A stretch of DNA of 64,000 nucleotides from Haloarcula salina (GTDB taxonomy: Archaea > Halobacteriota > Halobacteria > Halobacteriales > Haloarculaceae). The position numbers were made by a program, and so were the translations under genes. Under the pieces are notes generated by a model. The model had not been told where the DNA came from and ran no database searches. It saw only the letters and a list, made by a program, of their open reading frames with translations. The DNA is taken from positions 310,001-374,000 of the forward strand of contig NZ_WRXL01000002.1 of assembly GCF_010119195.1 (NCBI RefSeq), read 5' to 3'. Below are positions 1 to 8,881 of this stretch, in pieces. Within the stretch, counting starts at the first letter, position 1; the number at the start of each line of letters is the position of its first letter.

Positions 1-216
1 GCCGGCGACGATGGCCACGAGGACGAACGCCGCGAGCAGTCCGAGCGACAGGTCGGACCGGAGTCCCGTGCTCAGATCGTCGAACCCGGGGAAAAAGACG
101 ACCGAGCCGACGACGACGGCCAGGGTCGCGACGGCCATCATCACTTCGCGATACCGGAACTCGACGAGATTCGAAGCGAACTGTTCGACGTCGATGTGGG
201 ACTCTGATGAACTCAT
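1..216 (-). CDS. N-terminal part of an unidentified membrane protein (runs off the left edge)
   Basis: Only the first 72 codons are in the window, read leftward from an ATG at 216-214. The start MSSSESHIDV is polar. After about 25 residues comes a hydrophobic helix (AVATLAVVVGSVVFF), a short polar loop with FDDLSTGLRSD, then a second hydrophobic helix (LGLLAAFVLVAIVAG) cut by the window edge. This is a multi-pass membrane protein whose family cannot be judged from the visible part. The plus-strand frame over the same bases reads as Ser/Arg-rich protein without hydrophobic pattern and is a shadow. Confidence 0.6.
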   Translation of the reverse strand, partial: MSSSESHIDVEQFASNLVEFRYREVMMAVATLAVVVGSVVFFPGFDDLSTGLRSDLSLGLLAAFVLVAIVAG

Positions 217-516
217 GACTCTGCGCTGTGGGGCCCGCGGCGGGCCCGCGCTCGCCGGAGCCTAGCGACCGGGCCCTAACCCTCCGGCTATCGCGGAGAG
301 ATCGACAGCAACTCGCGTCGAACCGCGACGAGCGAACCGGCGATACGCGGGTCCGATAGCGCCTGGGATCGGGAATTCGGCCAGATCTATCCGTCATAGA
401 TTCGGGCAATATTCTCATCGACGTGCGCCGAGACACGGGGCAACCGCTCTGCCGCCCGCCCGGTTCGCCGAGCGACGCCCGTGGCTTTATGGCGTCAGAG
501 GATGTTATGTCACCAC
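217..516. other. 300-bp intergenic region between divergent genes
   Basis: This lies between the start of the leftward membrane gene and the start of the rightward small membrane gene, so it should hold both promoters. AT-richer stretches (around 365-420, including attcgggcaatattctc) are candidate promoter sequence for the rightward gene. I see no RNA gene, repeat or convincing small ORF. Confidence 0.4.
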
Positions 517-825
517 ATGGCACAGCGTCAGTCGACCCGTCGCTACGGCGACCCCACCGATCCGGTCACGGCCGCGGCGCTGGCGGAGCGTGTCGGACTC
601 GCGCTGGTCGCCGTGACGCTCCCGCTCGCGCTCGTCGCGTTCACGGGTCTGGCCATGCAGGCGGCGTCGCCGTCGGCCGCGCTGACGACGGCAGCGGCTG
701 CCATGCAGGGGCCAGTGCTGGCGGGGCGCGGGCTCACGGTGCTGTTCCACGCCGGCGCGCTCGGGACACTCCTCGGCTGTTGGCTTCTCGGCCTGGGACT
801 GCTCCTGGACGGTCTCTACGACTGA
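517..825 (+). CDS. Small two-helix membrane protein, hypothetical
   Basis: The protein is 102 aa, starting at the ATG that gives MAQRQSTRRYGDP. In-frame GTG 481 and ATG 502 lie upstream but would add unlikely residues. A polar N-terminus of about 25 residues is followed by a hydrophobic helix (VGLALVAVTLPLALVAFTGLAM), an Ala-rich linker, and a second helix at the C-terminus (GTLLGCWLLGLGLLLDGLY). I recognise no family or active-site residues. Its last ten bases overlap the end of the convergent mscS-like gene. Confidence 0.6.
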   Translation: MAQRQSTRRYGDPTDPVTAAALAERVGLALVAVTLPLALVAFTGLAMQAASPSAALTTAAAAMQGPVLAGRGLTVLFHAGALGTLLGCWLLGLGLLLDGLYD

Positions 826-2015
826 GCGTCGCCGTCGGATCGCATCGTGGCGCTGAGTTCCAGTTCCTCGTCGAGCAGCGCGCCCTCGCGGTTCGAGAGG
901 GTCCGCTGGGGGAAGGGAATCGTGATCCCCTCGTCGTCGAAGGCGTCTTTGATGCCTCGAACCACCGCTGAGACTGCTCGCCACTTCCGGGGCGGCGTGG
1001 GATGGTCGATCCAGAAGCGACACTCCATGACGACGGCGGAGTCGCCGAAGGACTTCGGAACCACGTCGGGGGCCGGCGACTCGACGACGTGTTCGATGTC
1101 CGCCATCGCTTCGAGAGCGAGGTCCATCGCTCGGTCCACGTCCGCGTCGTAGTCGACGCCGACGTCGATTGTGAGCCGGAGAAGTCCCTTCCGACTACGG
1201 TTCGTGACGGCCCGGTCGCCGACCCTGTCGTTGGGGATGATGATGAACTCCCCGTCGAAGTTCTCGAGCCGCGTGTTGAATATGGTGATGTCGGTGACGA
1301 TGCCCTCGTTGTCGCCGATCTGCACCCAGTCGCCGATCGTGAAGGGCCGCGAGAACATCAGCACGAACCCGGCGATGAGCGACCCGAGCGTCTGCCGGGC
1401 CGCGAAACCGACGACGATGCCGAGAAAGCCCGCCCCGACCAGCAGTCCGCTGAGGTTGATCCCCCACAACGTGAGTGCGCTGGCCACGACGGTGACGAAC
1501 AGCGCTACCTGTCCCACCCGGAGGATGATCTCCTCCTGGTGTTCGGTGATACGGTCAGAGCCGTCGCCGAGCTGTGACACCGCCTTCTTGAGCTGCTCGG
1601 AGGCCGCGAAGCTCAACAGGAGCAGCAGTAGCGTCAGCCCGGCCTTGAACAGGTCCGGCACGGCCGAGGAGACGATGTCGACCATCGCGATGGCCCACTC
1701 GAACAGCCCCCAGACGATCAACAGCGCGAAGACAGAGCCCAGCAGGACGGTCACTTGCCCGAGGCGGAGGACCACACCCGAGAACGAGGTCGGCATGTAG
1801 TCGCCGACGATGTCCACCGTCTCGCCGACCTGCCCGGTCATGTAGCGCGAGGTCAGCGCTCGGCGGAGCTGGCGAATCGCCAGCGGAAGAACGAGGATCG
1901 CAACGAGCGCCGTCACCACGAGGACGCCCGCGCTGACCACGAGCCGTCCCTCGGTCGAGGTCAGCTGCTCCAGAATCGTCCTGGCCTGCTGGACGACCGC
2001 CTCGGACTGCTGCAT
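816..2015 (-). CDS. MscS-family small-conductance mechanosensitive ion channel
   Basis: This 399-aa membrane channel should open under membrane tension to release solutes on hypo-osmotic shock, a use that fits a halophile. Hydrophobic segments fall at about residues 27-47, 82-112, 121-139, 165-186 and 190-220. The last carries the Gly/Ala-rich pore helix typical of MscS (GAGFLGIVVGFAARQTLGS), followed by the family's beta-domain motif FSRPFTIGDWVQIGD and then NTRLENFDGEFIIIPND. The C-terminal cytosolic alpha/beta part follows. Five helices is more than the three of E. coli MscS, as in many archaeal members. The gene stands alone, tail-to-tail with the small membrane gene on its left. Family assignment is firm; gating properties cannot be read from sequence. 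Confidence 0.93.
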   Translation of the reverse strand: MQQSEAVVQQARTILEQLTSTEGRLVVSAGVLVVTALVAILVLPLAIRQLRRALTSRYMTGQVGETVDIVGDYMPTSFSGVVLRLGQVTVLLGSVFALLIVWGLFEWAIAMVDIVSSAVPDLFKAGLTLLLLLLSFAASEQLKKAVSQLGDGSDRITEHQEEIILRVGQVALFVTVVASALTLWGINLSGLLVGAGFLGIVVGFAARQTLGSLIAGFVLMFSRPFTIGDWVQIGDNEGIVTDITIFNTRLENFDGEFIIIPNDRVGDRAVTNRSRKGLLRLTIDVGVDYDADVDRAMDLALEAMADIEHVVESPAPDVVPKSFGDSAVVMECRFWIDHPTPPRKWRAVSAVVRGIKDAFDDEGITIPFPQRTLSNREGALLDEELELSATMRSDGDAQS

Positions 2016-2098
2016 AGGCTACACACGCAGGTGGGTGGACTTGGGTGTTTGCCTTCGATAGCGAAGAACTGTTCTGCTCGATCCGCCGGCGTCTCCCG

Positions 2099-3007
2099 TC
2101 AGACCCCGCGGCCCTGGAGCTTCTCTTCCTCGGGGAGGTCGGCGTTCGCGTCGCCTTTCATGCCGCTGCCGATGTCCTTGCTGATCTCGGCGAGCGCCTC
2201 GGGGTCGTCCCAGTTGTTGACGGCCTCGACGACGGCGGTGCCCATCGTTTCGGGGTCCTCCGCGCCGAAGATGCCGCTGCCGACGAAGATGCCGTCACAG
2301 CCGTGGTGCATCATCAGCGCCGCGTCGGCCGGCGTGGCGATGCCGCCGGCGGCGAAGTTCACGACGGGGAGGCGGCCCATCTCGGCGGTCTCGTGGACGA
2401 GTTCGGCGGGGGCTTCGTTCTCGCGGGCCCACTTCTCGCGCTCCTCGTAGCTCGCGCCTTCGAGCTCGCGGATCGAGCCCTTGATGTTGCGCTGGTGGTG
2501 AACGGCCTGGTTCACGTCGCCCGTACCGGCCTCGCCCTTCGTACGGATCATCGCCGCGCCCTCGTCGATGCGTCGCAGCGCCTCGCCGAGGTTGCGCGCG
2601 CCGCAGACGAACGGCGCGGTGAACTCACGCTTGTCGATGTGGTAGCGATCGTCGGCGGGGGTGAGCACCTCGCTCTCGTCGATCATGTCGACGCCCGTGG
2701 CTTCCAGAATCTGGGCCTCTTTGGTGTGGCCGATGCGGGACTTGCCCATCACGGGGATCGACACCTCGTCGATGATCTCCTCGACCTCGGCCGGGTCGGC
2801 CATCCGGGCCACGCCGCCGCGCTTGCGGATGTCGGCCGGAACGGCCTCCAGCGACATCACCGCGACCGCGCCCACGTCCTCGGCGATGCGGGCCTGCTCG
2901 CGGGTGACGACGTCCATGATGACGCCCCCCTTCTGCATCTTCGCGAAGCCGCGCTTGACGAGGTCAGTACCGCGGCGGAGGTCCTCCAGATCGGTAGCTT
3001 CAGCCAT
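2099..3007 (-). CDS. pdxS: Pyridoxal 5'-phosphate synthase lyase subunit PdxS
   Basis: The protein is 302 aa, the normal PdxS length. It makes PLP from ribose 5-phosphate, glyceraldehyde 3-phosphate and ammonia as a (beta/alpha)8 barrel dodecamer. Signature stretches are easily read: [15 protein letters not shown] near the N-terminus, [20 protein letters not shown], the lysine-bearing VMGKSRIGH, and [11 protein letters not shown] with the second active lysine of the barrel. The glutaminase partner pdxT, which supplies ammonia, is not in the window. A TATA-like stretch on the minus strand at about 3038-3029 lies about 25-30 bases before the ATG, consistent with a leaderless or near-leaderless transcript. 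Confidence 0.97.
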   Translation of the reverse strand: MAEATDLEDLRRGTDLVKRGFAKMQKGGVIMDVVTREQARIAEDVGAVAVMSLEAVPADIRKRGGVARMADPAEVEEIIDEVSIPVMGKSRIGHTKEAQILEATGVDMIDESEVLTPADDRYHIDKREFTAPFVCGARNLGEALRRIDEGAAMIRTKGEAGTGDVNQAVHHQRNIKGSIRELEGASYEEREKWARENEAPAELVHETAEMGRLPVVNFAAGGIATPADAALMMHHGCDGIFVGSGIFGAEDPETMGTAVVEAVNNWDDPEALAEISKDIGSGMKGDANADLPEEEKLQGRGV

Positions 3008-3028
3008 TATCTGCGGGTTAGAACTGGA

Positions 3029-3038
3029 TTTACTTAAC
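3029..3038 (-). promoter_or_regulatory. Likely TATA box for pdxS
   Basis: On the minus strand the sequence reads GTTAAGTAAA, centred about 26 bases before the pdxS ATG. That is where a haloarchaeal TATA element would sit for a leaderless transcript. Inferred from position and composition only. Confidence 0.45.
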
Positions 3039-3149
3039 GCGTGTCCTTCCGCCGGCGGGCCCGGTCACGGCGACTCGCCGAGGCGCGCACCGAGCGTCCG
3101 AGCGGCTGAGACCACTACCGTTTTCATCGCCTCTCCCCACTGCCTCGAC

Positions 3150-3920
3150 ATGGCTACTGACGAGGGCGTCGGTGGGCGCATCGACGCGGCCGTCGCCCGG
3201 CTGTTCGGACGCGAACCGCCCGATGCCGAGGGGCTACCGCGCTACGTCGCGCCACTGCCGGAGTGGCTGGAGAACGTCGGGCTGCGGCTGGCCTGGCCCG
3301 TCGCCCTCGTCAACCTCGTCGGGACGCTGTTCGGTTTCTGGTACTACGCCGGCCGACCGCTTGAGGCCGCGCCGCCGCTCGTCGAGGGACAGCTCGGCGC
3401 GGCGCCAATCGCCGCCTATCCGCTGATTCCCGACTCGCCCGCGGCGACGATGTTCATCGGGCTCTCGCTGGTCGCCTGGCGGCTCGACTGGGACGCACAG
3501 TGGCTCCACATGCTCGGCTTCTTCGGCTGCATCAAGCTGGGCCTGTGGACGCCGTTCGTCCAGCTCGTCCTCAACGGCCCCGGCGGCATCGCCCCGTGGC
3601 TCTACTGGTTCCTGATCCTGAGCCATCTCGCGATGGCGCTTGAGGCGTTTCTCATCCACCGCTATGCGACCTTTTCCGTCCCGGCCGTCGCCGTCGCCCT
3701 GTTCTGGTACGGCCTCAACGACGTGGTCGACTACTTCGTGCCCGTGCTCGGCGGGCCACACCACACCTGGCTGCGCGCCGAGCCGCTCGTCGCCGCCGGG
3801 CAGTTCGACCACACGGTCCTCGCTCACGACCTCGCCGCCGGGTGGGCCGTCGTGCTGACGCTCCTCGCGACGTTCTTCGCGCTCGCGACACGCGTCGAGA
3901 AAGTGAAGCGTCGGTCGTGA
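3150..3920 (+). CDS. DUF1405-family integral membrane protein
   Basis: The protein is 256 aa, starting at MATDEGVGGRI. About seven hydrophobic segments alternate with conserved-looking polar positions: LENVGLRLAWPVALVNLVGTLFGFWYYAGR, SLVAWRLDWDAQWLHMLGFFGCIKLGLWTPFV, WLYWFLILSHLAMALEAFLIHRYATF, LFWYGLNDVVDYF and a final helix before a basic tail (RVEKVKRRS). This architecture, with the FGFWYY and LNDVVDY signatures, matches the DUF1405 family as I remember it. The function of that family is not established. The gene reads away from pdxS and shares its promoter region. Confidence 0.8.
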   Translation: MATDEGVGGRIDAAVARLFGREPPDAEGLPRYVAPLPEWLENVGLRLAWPVALVNLVGTLFGFWYYAGRPLEAAPPLVEGQLGAAPIAAYPLIPDSPAATMFIGLSLVAWRLDWDAQWLHMLGFFGCIKLGLWTPFVQLVLNGPGGIAPWLYWFLILSHLAMALEAFLIHRYATFSVPAVAVALFWYGLNDVVDYFVPVLGGPHHTWLRAEPLVAAGQFDHTVLAHDLAAGWAVVLTLLATFFALATRVEKVKRRS

Positions 3921-3968
3921 GCGTCCGTCGCGGCTCGGTCGGTTCTCGGTTCGCACTCCGCCGTCACG

Positions 3969-4145
3969 TCAGGTCGTGAACCCCTCGTCGGCGTCGCGCT
4001 CGTCGAGGACCCACTCCAGTTCCTCGATGGCGCGCAGTATCGCGACCTCGGCCTCGTCCTCCAGCTCCGTCGACGGCGGGTCGTGGCTGTCGTACTCGTC
4101 TCGGAGCGCCTCGATGCGGTCCCGGATGGTCTCCTCCGTTCGCAT
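3969..4145 (-). CDS. Small acidic haloarchaeal protein, hypothetical
   Basis: The protein is 58 aa from the ATG giving MRTEETIRDRIEALRDEYD; an in-frame ATG at 4193 would make it 74 aa. It is highly charged with a predicted helical pattern (ETIRDRIEALRDEYD and EVAILRAIEELEWVLDERDAD) that could form a two-helix hairpin or coiled coil. I do not recognise a family. It sits alone between the DUF1405 gene and a divergently read DUF3592-like gene. The strongly amphipathic, acidic composition makes it more credible than the overlapping Ser-rich frame on the other strand. Confidence 0.55.
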   Translation of the reverse strand: MRTEETIRDRIEALRDEYDSHDPPSTELEDEAEVAILRAIEELEWVLDERDADEGFTT

Positions 4146-4414
4146 GGTGGAATCGACCACGCCGCGCGCCTTGATGGTACTGGTGGCGGTCATCGAGGGA
4201 CCGACGAGGGCGACGAGACTCGCCCCGGTCCTCGACCCGCTTTACCGACCGCTCGCTTCGGGGTCGCCGTGTCCACAGCCCGCGAGACGGGCGACCAGAA
4301 GATTATTCCGGCGACGTTTCGGACGCCCTGGTGTGCCCTCCATCCACCACGCTGTACGGTTGCAGCCGCAACGCGCCGAACGCAGTCTTCACGGAACCAG
4401 GCGGAGTGATTCGA

Positions 4415-4906
4415 ATGCCTGAGATCACGGGATTTTCGATCAACGGTCCGGAGACGCTCCGCGGGGCGGTACTCCTGGTGCTCGTCGGCCTGCTGGTGAC
4501 CGGATACGGAGCCTACGACTACGCCCAGCAGTCGGACGCCCTCACGAACGCCGTCGAAGTCGACGGCGAACTCGTCGAGAAGGGCGTCGAAACCAGTTCC
4601 GGCGGGCGACGGTCCGGTGTCAGCCACCGGCCGACGGTCCGATACACGTACGAGTACGACGGGACCGCCTACACGAGCACGAACGTCTTCCCAGCGAACA
4701 TCGCCCCGACGTACGATACGGAGGACGCGGCCCGGTCGGTCCTGGACGGGTACGAGACCGGGACCACCGTGACGGTGTACGTGCCACCCGGCGACCCCGA
4801 CGACGCCTATCTGAAGCACCAGGAATCGAACGCGCCGCTGTTCGCCGTCGGTATCGGCCTGTTCTTCGTCATCTTCAGCGGCGTCTCCGCGGTGAGACAC
4901 CTGTGA
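4415..4906 (+). CDS. DUF3592-like membrane protein
   Basis: The protein is 163 aa from the ATG giving MPEITGFSINGP. A first transmembrane helix (AVLLVLVGLLVTGYGAYDYA, about residues 18-37) is followed by an outer-facing beta-rich domain with HRPTVRYTYEYDGTAYTS and TTVTVYVPPGDPDDAYLK, then a C-terminal helix (APLFAVGIGLFFVIFSGVSAV). The helix, beta domain with the (V)xYxYxVdG(x)xY pattern, helix layout matches DUF3592. Role unknown. It converges on valS with about 60 bases between. Confidence 0.75.
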   Translation: MPEITGFSINGPETLRGAVLLVLVGLLVTGYGAYDYAQQSDALTNAVEVDGELVEKGVETSSGGRRSGVSHRPTVRYTYEYDGTAYTSTNVFPANIAPTYDTEDAARSVLDGYETGTTVTVYVPPGDPDDAYLKHQESNAPLFAVGIGLFFVIFSGVSAVRHL

Positions 4907-4965
4907 GCGAGAAATCGCCGCTCTCGTGACTGCCAACCGGGTCGGCTTTCGAACGCCGGCCGGGC

Positions 4966-7638
4966 TTACCGAACGACGACGACGGCGCTCTCGGTCTCGG
5001 TCATCTCGCCCTCGCCGGAGTAGGTGCGGGTCTCCTCGACGGCGAACATCTCGTCGGTGAGCGCGACGCCGGCGACGCGGAGTTCGTCGCCGTCGATCTC
5101 GTAGTCGCCGTCCTCGATGGCGGCGTCGATCGCGCCGACCTCGTTCCCGAACTCGGGGCCGACCAGCGAGTAATCGAGGTCGATGCCGCTGACCTCGGTG
5201 GTGATCTCCGGCGCTTCGTCGTGGGCCTCCAGCGTCGCGACGTGCATGGCCTCGGCGATCGCGTCCTCGAACCCGGCGACGTGGCCGTACACCTCGACGT
5301 GGTCGAGGTCGGCGTTCAGCGGCAGGCCGTTCTCGGTCTTGTACCGGCGGAGCGCGGAGACGACCTCCATCGCCGTCTCGCCTGCTTCGAGGTCGGCGTC
5401 GTAGCCGCCCGCGGTCGGCCAGTCGGTCGTGTGGACCGACCCGTCCTCGTTGTAGACGCGCTCCCACAGTTCCTCGGTGATGTGGGGCAGGAACGGCGCG
5501 AACAGCTGCAAGAAGGTCCGGTGGGCTTGCAGGAGCGTGAACTCGGTCGAGGCGTCTCCTCCATTTGAAAGTCGCTGCTTGGCGATTTCGAGGTAGTCGT
5601 CACAGAACGTGTTCCAGAAGAACGAGCGGAGTTCGTTCCGGGCCTTCGAGAACTCGTACTCCTCGAACTTTGTTGTGACCGACTCGACGGTCGCGTCCAG
5701 TTCGGCCAGCAACCACTCGTCGACCGCGGCCAAATCCGCTGGCTCGTCGGGCTGACTTGCGGGCGTGAGCTGGTCGACCAGCCGCGAGGCGTTCCAGAGC
5801 TTCTGAAGCAGGCGCTCGCCGGCCTCCAGGTCGCCCTCCTTGTACGGGAAGTCGTCCCCGATGGACGTGCCGGCGGCCCAGTAGCGGGCGGCGTCGACCG
5901 GGAACTGCTCCAGCACCTCGCTGGGCGGGATGACGTTGCCCTTGGACTTCGACATCGCCTCGCGGTTCTCGTCCAGCACCATCCCGTTGATCATCACGTT
6001 CTCGAAGGGGACCTCGCCGGTGTGCTCGTAGCACTTGACGACGGTGTGGAACAGCCAGAACGAGATGATGTCGTGGCCCTGCGGGCGCAGGTCGAAGGGG
6101 TACAGCTCGGGGTTGTCCCAGGCGAACTCTCCCGCGTCGTCGTCCCAGTCCCAGCCGGCGTTCACGAGGGGGGTCAGCGACGACGTTGCCCACGTGTCGA
6201 AGACGTCCTCCTCGGGCGTCAGCGAGTCGTGGCCGCACTCGGGACAGCTATCCACCGGCGGGTCGTCCGACAGCGGGTCGACGGGGAGCCGGTCGCGCTC
6301 GGCCAGCACCGGCTCGCCGCAGTCGTCGCAGTACCACACCGGGATCGGGATGCCGGAGTCGCGCTGGCGCGAGATGCACCAGTCCCACTCCAGGCCCTCG
6401 ATCCAGTGCTCGTACCGGGTGACCATCTTCTCGGGGAACCAGTTCATCTGGCGGCCCGCCTCGATGTACTCCTCCTTCTTGTCGAGCAGTTCGATGTACC
6501 ACTGCTCGGTGACGAGGTACTCGACCTCCTCCTCGCAGCGCTCGTGGACCTGGACGGTGTGGTCGTGGTCGCGGCTCTCCAGCAGCGCCCCCTCCTCGTC
6601 CAAGTCCTCGATGATGGCCTCGCGGGCCTCGGTGGTGTGCATCCCCGCGTAGTCGCCGGCGAGGTCGGTCATCGTCGCGGACTCGTCGATGGCGAGGCGG
6701 AGCGGCAGGTCGTGGGCCTGGTACCACTCGATGTCGTTCTGGTCGCCGAACGTACAGCACATCACGATGCCGCTGCCGGTCTCCATGTCGACGCGCTCGT
6801 CGGCGATGATGGGGACCTCCTGCTCGAAGATGGGGACGCGTGCCGTCCCGCCCACGAGGTGCTGATTGTCGTCGTCCTCGGGGTGGACGAAGACGGCGAC
6901 GCACGCGGGGAGCAGTTCCGGCCGGGTGGTCGAGATGGTGAACGTCGCGCCGTCGTCTGCGGGACCCTCGCCCGTCTCCACGAGGTCGAAGGCGATGTCG
7001 TTGAACAGCGTCGACTTGTCCTTGTCCTCCTGTTCGACCTGCGAGATGGCCGTCTCGCAGTCGGGACACCAGATGGTCGGCGCGCGCTGGCGGTACTCGC
7101 GGCCCTTCTCGTAGAGGTCGAGGAAGGACAGCTGGGAGACGCGCTGGACGTTCGGCGCGATGGTCTTGTAGGTGTTGTCCCAGTCGACGGAGATGGCGAG
7201 CGACTGCACGTCCTGCGTGAACTCGTCTTCGTACTCCGTGCAGACGTCGCGGCACTTCTCCTGGAACTCACGGCGGGTGAAGTCCTGGTGGCGGATGCCG
7301 AGTTCGCGCTCGGTCAGACGCTCCGAGGCGATGCCGTTGTCGTCGTAGCCGAAGGGGAAGTAGACGGTGTCGTCGGCCATCCGGTGGTAGCGGGCGACGA
7401 AGTCCTGCAGGGTGAACTGATAGAGGTGGCCCATGTGGAGGTTCCCGGACACCGTCGGCGGCGGCGTGTCGATGGTGAAGCGGGTGTCGGCGTCCTCGTC
7501 GTAGGCGTAGGTCCCGTCGGCGACCCAGCGCTCTTGCCACTCGGGCTCTACCTCGCGGGGGTCGTACTCCCCGTCGAGGGCGTCGGTTTGCTGGTCTGCG
7601 GTCGATTCCTCCTGCGGTGGGTCCTGTGTGTCACTCAT
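4966..7638 (-). CDS. valS: Valyl-tRNA synthetase
   Basis: This 890-aa class I aminoacyl-tRNA synthetase charges tRNA-Val with valine. The signature PPPTVSGNLHMGH places the HIGH motif (HMGH) at residues 68-71, and the KMSKS motif reads AMSKSKGNV near residue 560. The CP1 editing domain lies between them, with the THR-rich editing signature FTISTTRPELLPACVAV. Two Cys pairs (WCPDCETAIS and WYCDDCGEPV with CPECG downstream) look like zinc-binding knuckles found in archaeal ValS. The anticodon-binding domain follows at the C-terminus. The PTVSGNLH context and length identify ValS rather than IleS or LeuS. About 240 bases separate it from the gene upstream, so it may carry a leader. Confidence 0.97.
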   Translation of the reverse strand: MSDTQDPPQEESTADQQTDALDGEYDPREVEPEWQERWVADGTYAYDEDADTRFTIDTPPPTVSGNLHMGHLYQFTLQDFVARYHRMADDTVYFPFGYDDNGIASERLTERELGIRHQDFTRREFQEKCRDVCTEYEDEFTQDVQSLAISVDWDNTYKTIAPNVQRVSQLSFLDLYEKGREYRQRAPTIWCPDCETAISQVEQEDKDKSTLFNDIAFDLVETGEGPADDGATFTISTTRPELLPACVAVFVHPEDDDNQHLVGGTARVPIFEQEVPIIADERVDMETGSGIVMCCTFGDQNDIEWYQAHDLPLRLAIDESATMTDLAGDYAGMHTTEAREAIIEDLDEEGALLESRDHDHTVQVHERCEEEVEYLVTEQWYIELLDKKEEYIEAGRQMNWFPEKMVTRYEHWIEGLEWDWCISRQRDSGIPIPVWYCDDCGEPVLAERDRLPVDPLSDDPPVDSCPECGHDSLTPEEDVFDTWATSSLTPLVNAGWDWDDDAGEFAWDNPELYPFDLRPQGHDIISFWLFHTVVKCYEHTGEVPFENVMINGMVLDENREAMSKSKGNVIPPSEVLEQFPVDAARYWAAGTSIGDDFPYKEGDLEAGERLLQKLWNASRLVDQLTPASQPDEPADLAAVDEWLLAELDATVESVTTKFEEYEFSKARNELRSFFWNTFCDDYLEIAKQRLSNGGDASTEFTLLQAHRTFLQLFAPFLPHITEELWERVYNEDGSVHTTDWPTAGGYDADLEAGETAMEVVSALRRYKTENGLPLNADLDHVEVYGHVAGFEDAIAEAMHVATLEAHDEAPEITTEVSGIDLDYSLVGPEFGNEVGAIDAAIEDGDYEIDGDELRVAGVALTDEMFAVEETRTYSGEGEMTETESAVVVVR

Positions 7639-7878
7639 GTTCGAACGGTGGGCGTAGCGCCCGGATAGCGGTGGACTGCGGCGCGGTTGTCAGCGGTGCG
7701 TGCGTCGAGTGGTGGGGGTGGTGTGGGGCGTGGGAACCCCTACACCGACCGGAGCGAGAACCAGCGTCTGCGAGAGTCGACGCACCATCTGGTCAGTACT
7801 CGGCCGAGGGCGGGATTAACGACTTCGGTTTTCGGCGGCGAGTCACGCCTTCGGTCTCGGCCCGCGCACCGACTCAGA
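7639..7878. other. 240-bp spacer upstream of valS
   Basis: Both neighbours are leftward, so this contains the valS promoter and the end of the upstream transcript. The best promoter candidate on the minus strand is the BRE/TATA-like CCGAAAACCGAAGTCGTTAATC around 7813-7836. That would give valS a leader of roughly 150 bases, unusual for haloarchaea. No RNA gene or small ORF is convincing. Confidence 0.3.
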
Positions 7879-8796
7879 TCAGGTCAGGTCCGGTTCGCGA
7901 CGCTCGCGGTCCTCGGCGCTGTGTGCCCGCACCCACAGCTCGCCGATGCGCGAGAGCGTCGTCCGGTAGGACTTGCCGTGTTCCTCCTGCTCGATGTAGC
8001 CCTTCCCGCCGGGGCCGAGGCGGTCGACGTTGTAGATGACCTTCGAGCGGAAGGAGTCGGTGTACTCCTCGCCCATGTCGCGGGCCAGCTCCTGGGCCAG
8101 TTCGGAGACGGACTCGAACTCGCCGTGCTCGCCCAGCGTGAACAGGATGACCTCCTCGAAGGGCTTGACGTTCGAGAAGGAGGCCACGGGCAGTTCGACG
8201 ATGTGCGAGCCGTCGATCTCCTTCGCGCCGATGGTGGTCCCGCGCTCGTCGAACTCGTCGAGGAGGTCGCGGGCGGTTTCGAGGCGCTCGTCGACGCGCT
8301 CGGAGACGTTCTCGCCGGTCTGTAAGTCCTCCAGCATCGCGGTCTGCTTGCGAAGTTCCTCGGCGAGCTCGGTCTCCAGGTACTTCTCGGGGACCGTGTA
8401 GTAGGTGTGGATGCGCTCGCGGTCCCCCTCGCGCTCGACCATGATAGAGTGGGCCGCGGTGGCGAAGGCAAAGGAGACCGTCCGGGGCATCGCCGAGACG
8501 TTGACCCACACCTCGTTGCCCGCGTCGAGCTCGGCGTTGATGAGCTCGAAGGCCTGCTCGAAGGCCTCGTCGTAGTCGTACACGTCGTCGACCACGAACT
8601 GCTCCGTCTCGGCCCCCAGTAGGTTCCGGTAGTCCTTCTCCAGTTTCTTCGCGAGGTTGCGCGAGTACTCGACGTTGGCCTCGCTCCCGACCGCGCCCTC
8701 CAGCAGGATGACGCGGTCCACGTCGAGTTGCTCGCGCACGAGCGGCGCGATGAGCCGGTCGTAATCGAAGCCGACCGGGACGATGTGGGTCTGCAT
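7879..8796 (-). CDS. DUF6293 (HFX_2341-type) putative transcriptional regulator
   Basis: The protein is 305 aa from the ATG giving MQTHIVPVGFDYDRLIAPLV; the longer frame upstream is unlikely. The N-terminal half has a Rossmann-like pattern (HIVPVGFDYDRL, DRVILLEG, EVWVNVSAMPRTVSFAFATAAH). The C-terminal half looks like a winged helix (FEEVILFTLGEHGEFESVSELAQEL, SKVIYNVDRLGPGGKGYIEQEEHGKSYRTTLSRIG). This N-terminal CARF-like fold plus C-terminal wHTH is how I recall the DUF6293/HFX_2341 family. The ligand and targets are unknown. A TATA-like GGTAATAAAAAG-type stretch lies just upstream on its strand (about 8817-8826), suiting a leaderless message. Confidence 0.75.
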   Translation of the reverse strand: MQTHIVPVGFDYDRLIAPLVREQLDVDRVILLEGAVGSEANVEYSRNLAKKLEKDYRNLLGAETEQFVVDDVYDYDEAFEQAFELINAELDAGNEVWVNVSAMPRTVSFAFATAAHSIMVEREGDRERIHTYYTVPEKYLETELAEELRKQTAMLEDLQTGENVSERVDERLETARDLLDEFDERGTTIGAKEIDGSHIVELPVASFSNVKPFEEVILFTLGEHGEFESVSELAQELARDMGEEYTDSFRSKVIYNVDRLGPGGKGYIEQEEHGKSYRTTLSRIGELWVRAHSAEDRERREPDLT

Positions 8797-8881
8797 ACCT
8801 GACACGGAGGCGCGGCGGTAATAAAAAGCACCAGACTCGCCGCGGCCGGTCGGCGCGACGGATCTCGCGCCGACGCGGGAC

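Noticed and set aside
4190-5467. 425-codon open frame on the minus strand
   Set aside because: Mostly Arg/Gly/Asp composition, out of frame with valS and antisense to the DUF3592-like gene; a shadow.
6022-7668. 548-codon plus-strand frame through valS
   Set aside because: Val/Leu/Asp/Gly-rich antisense of valS, whose motifs prove the minus-strand reading.
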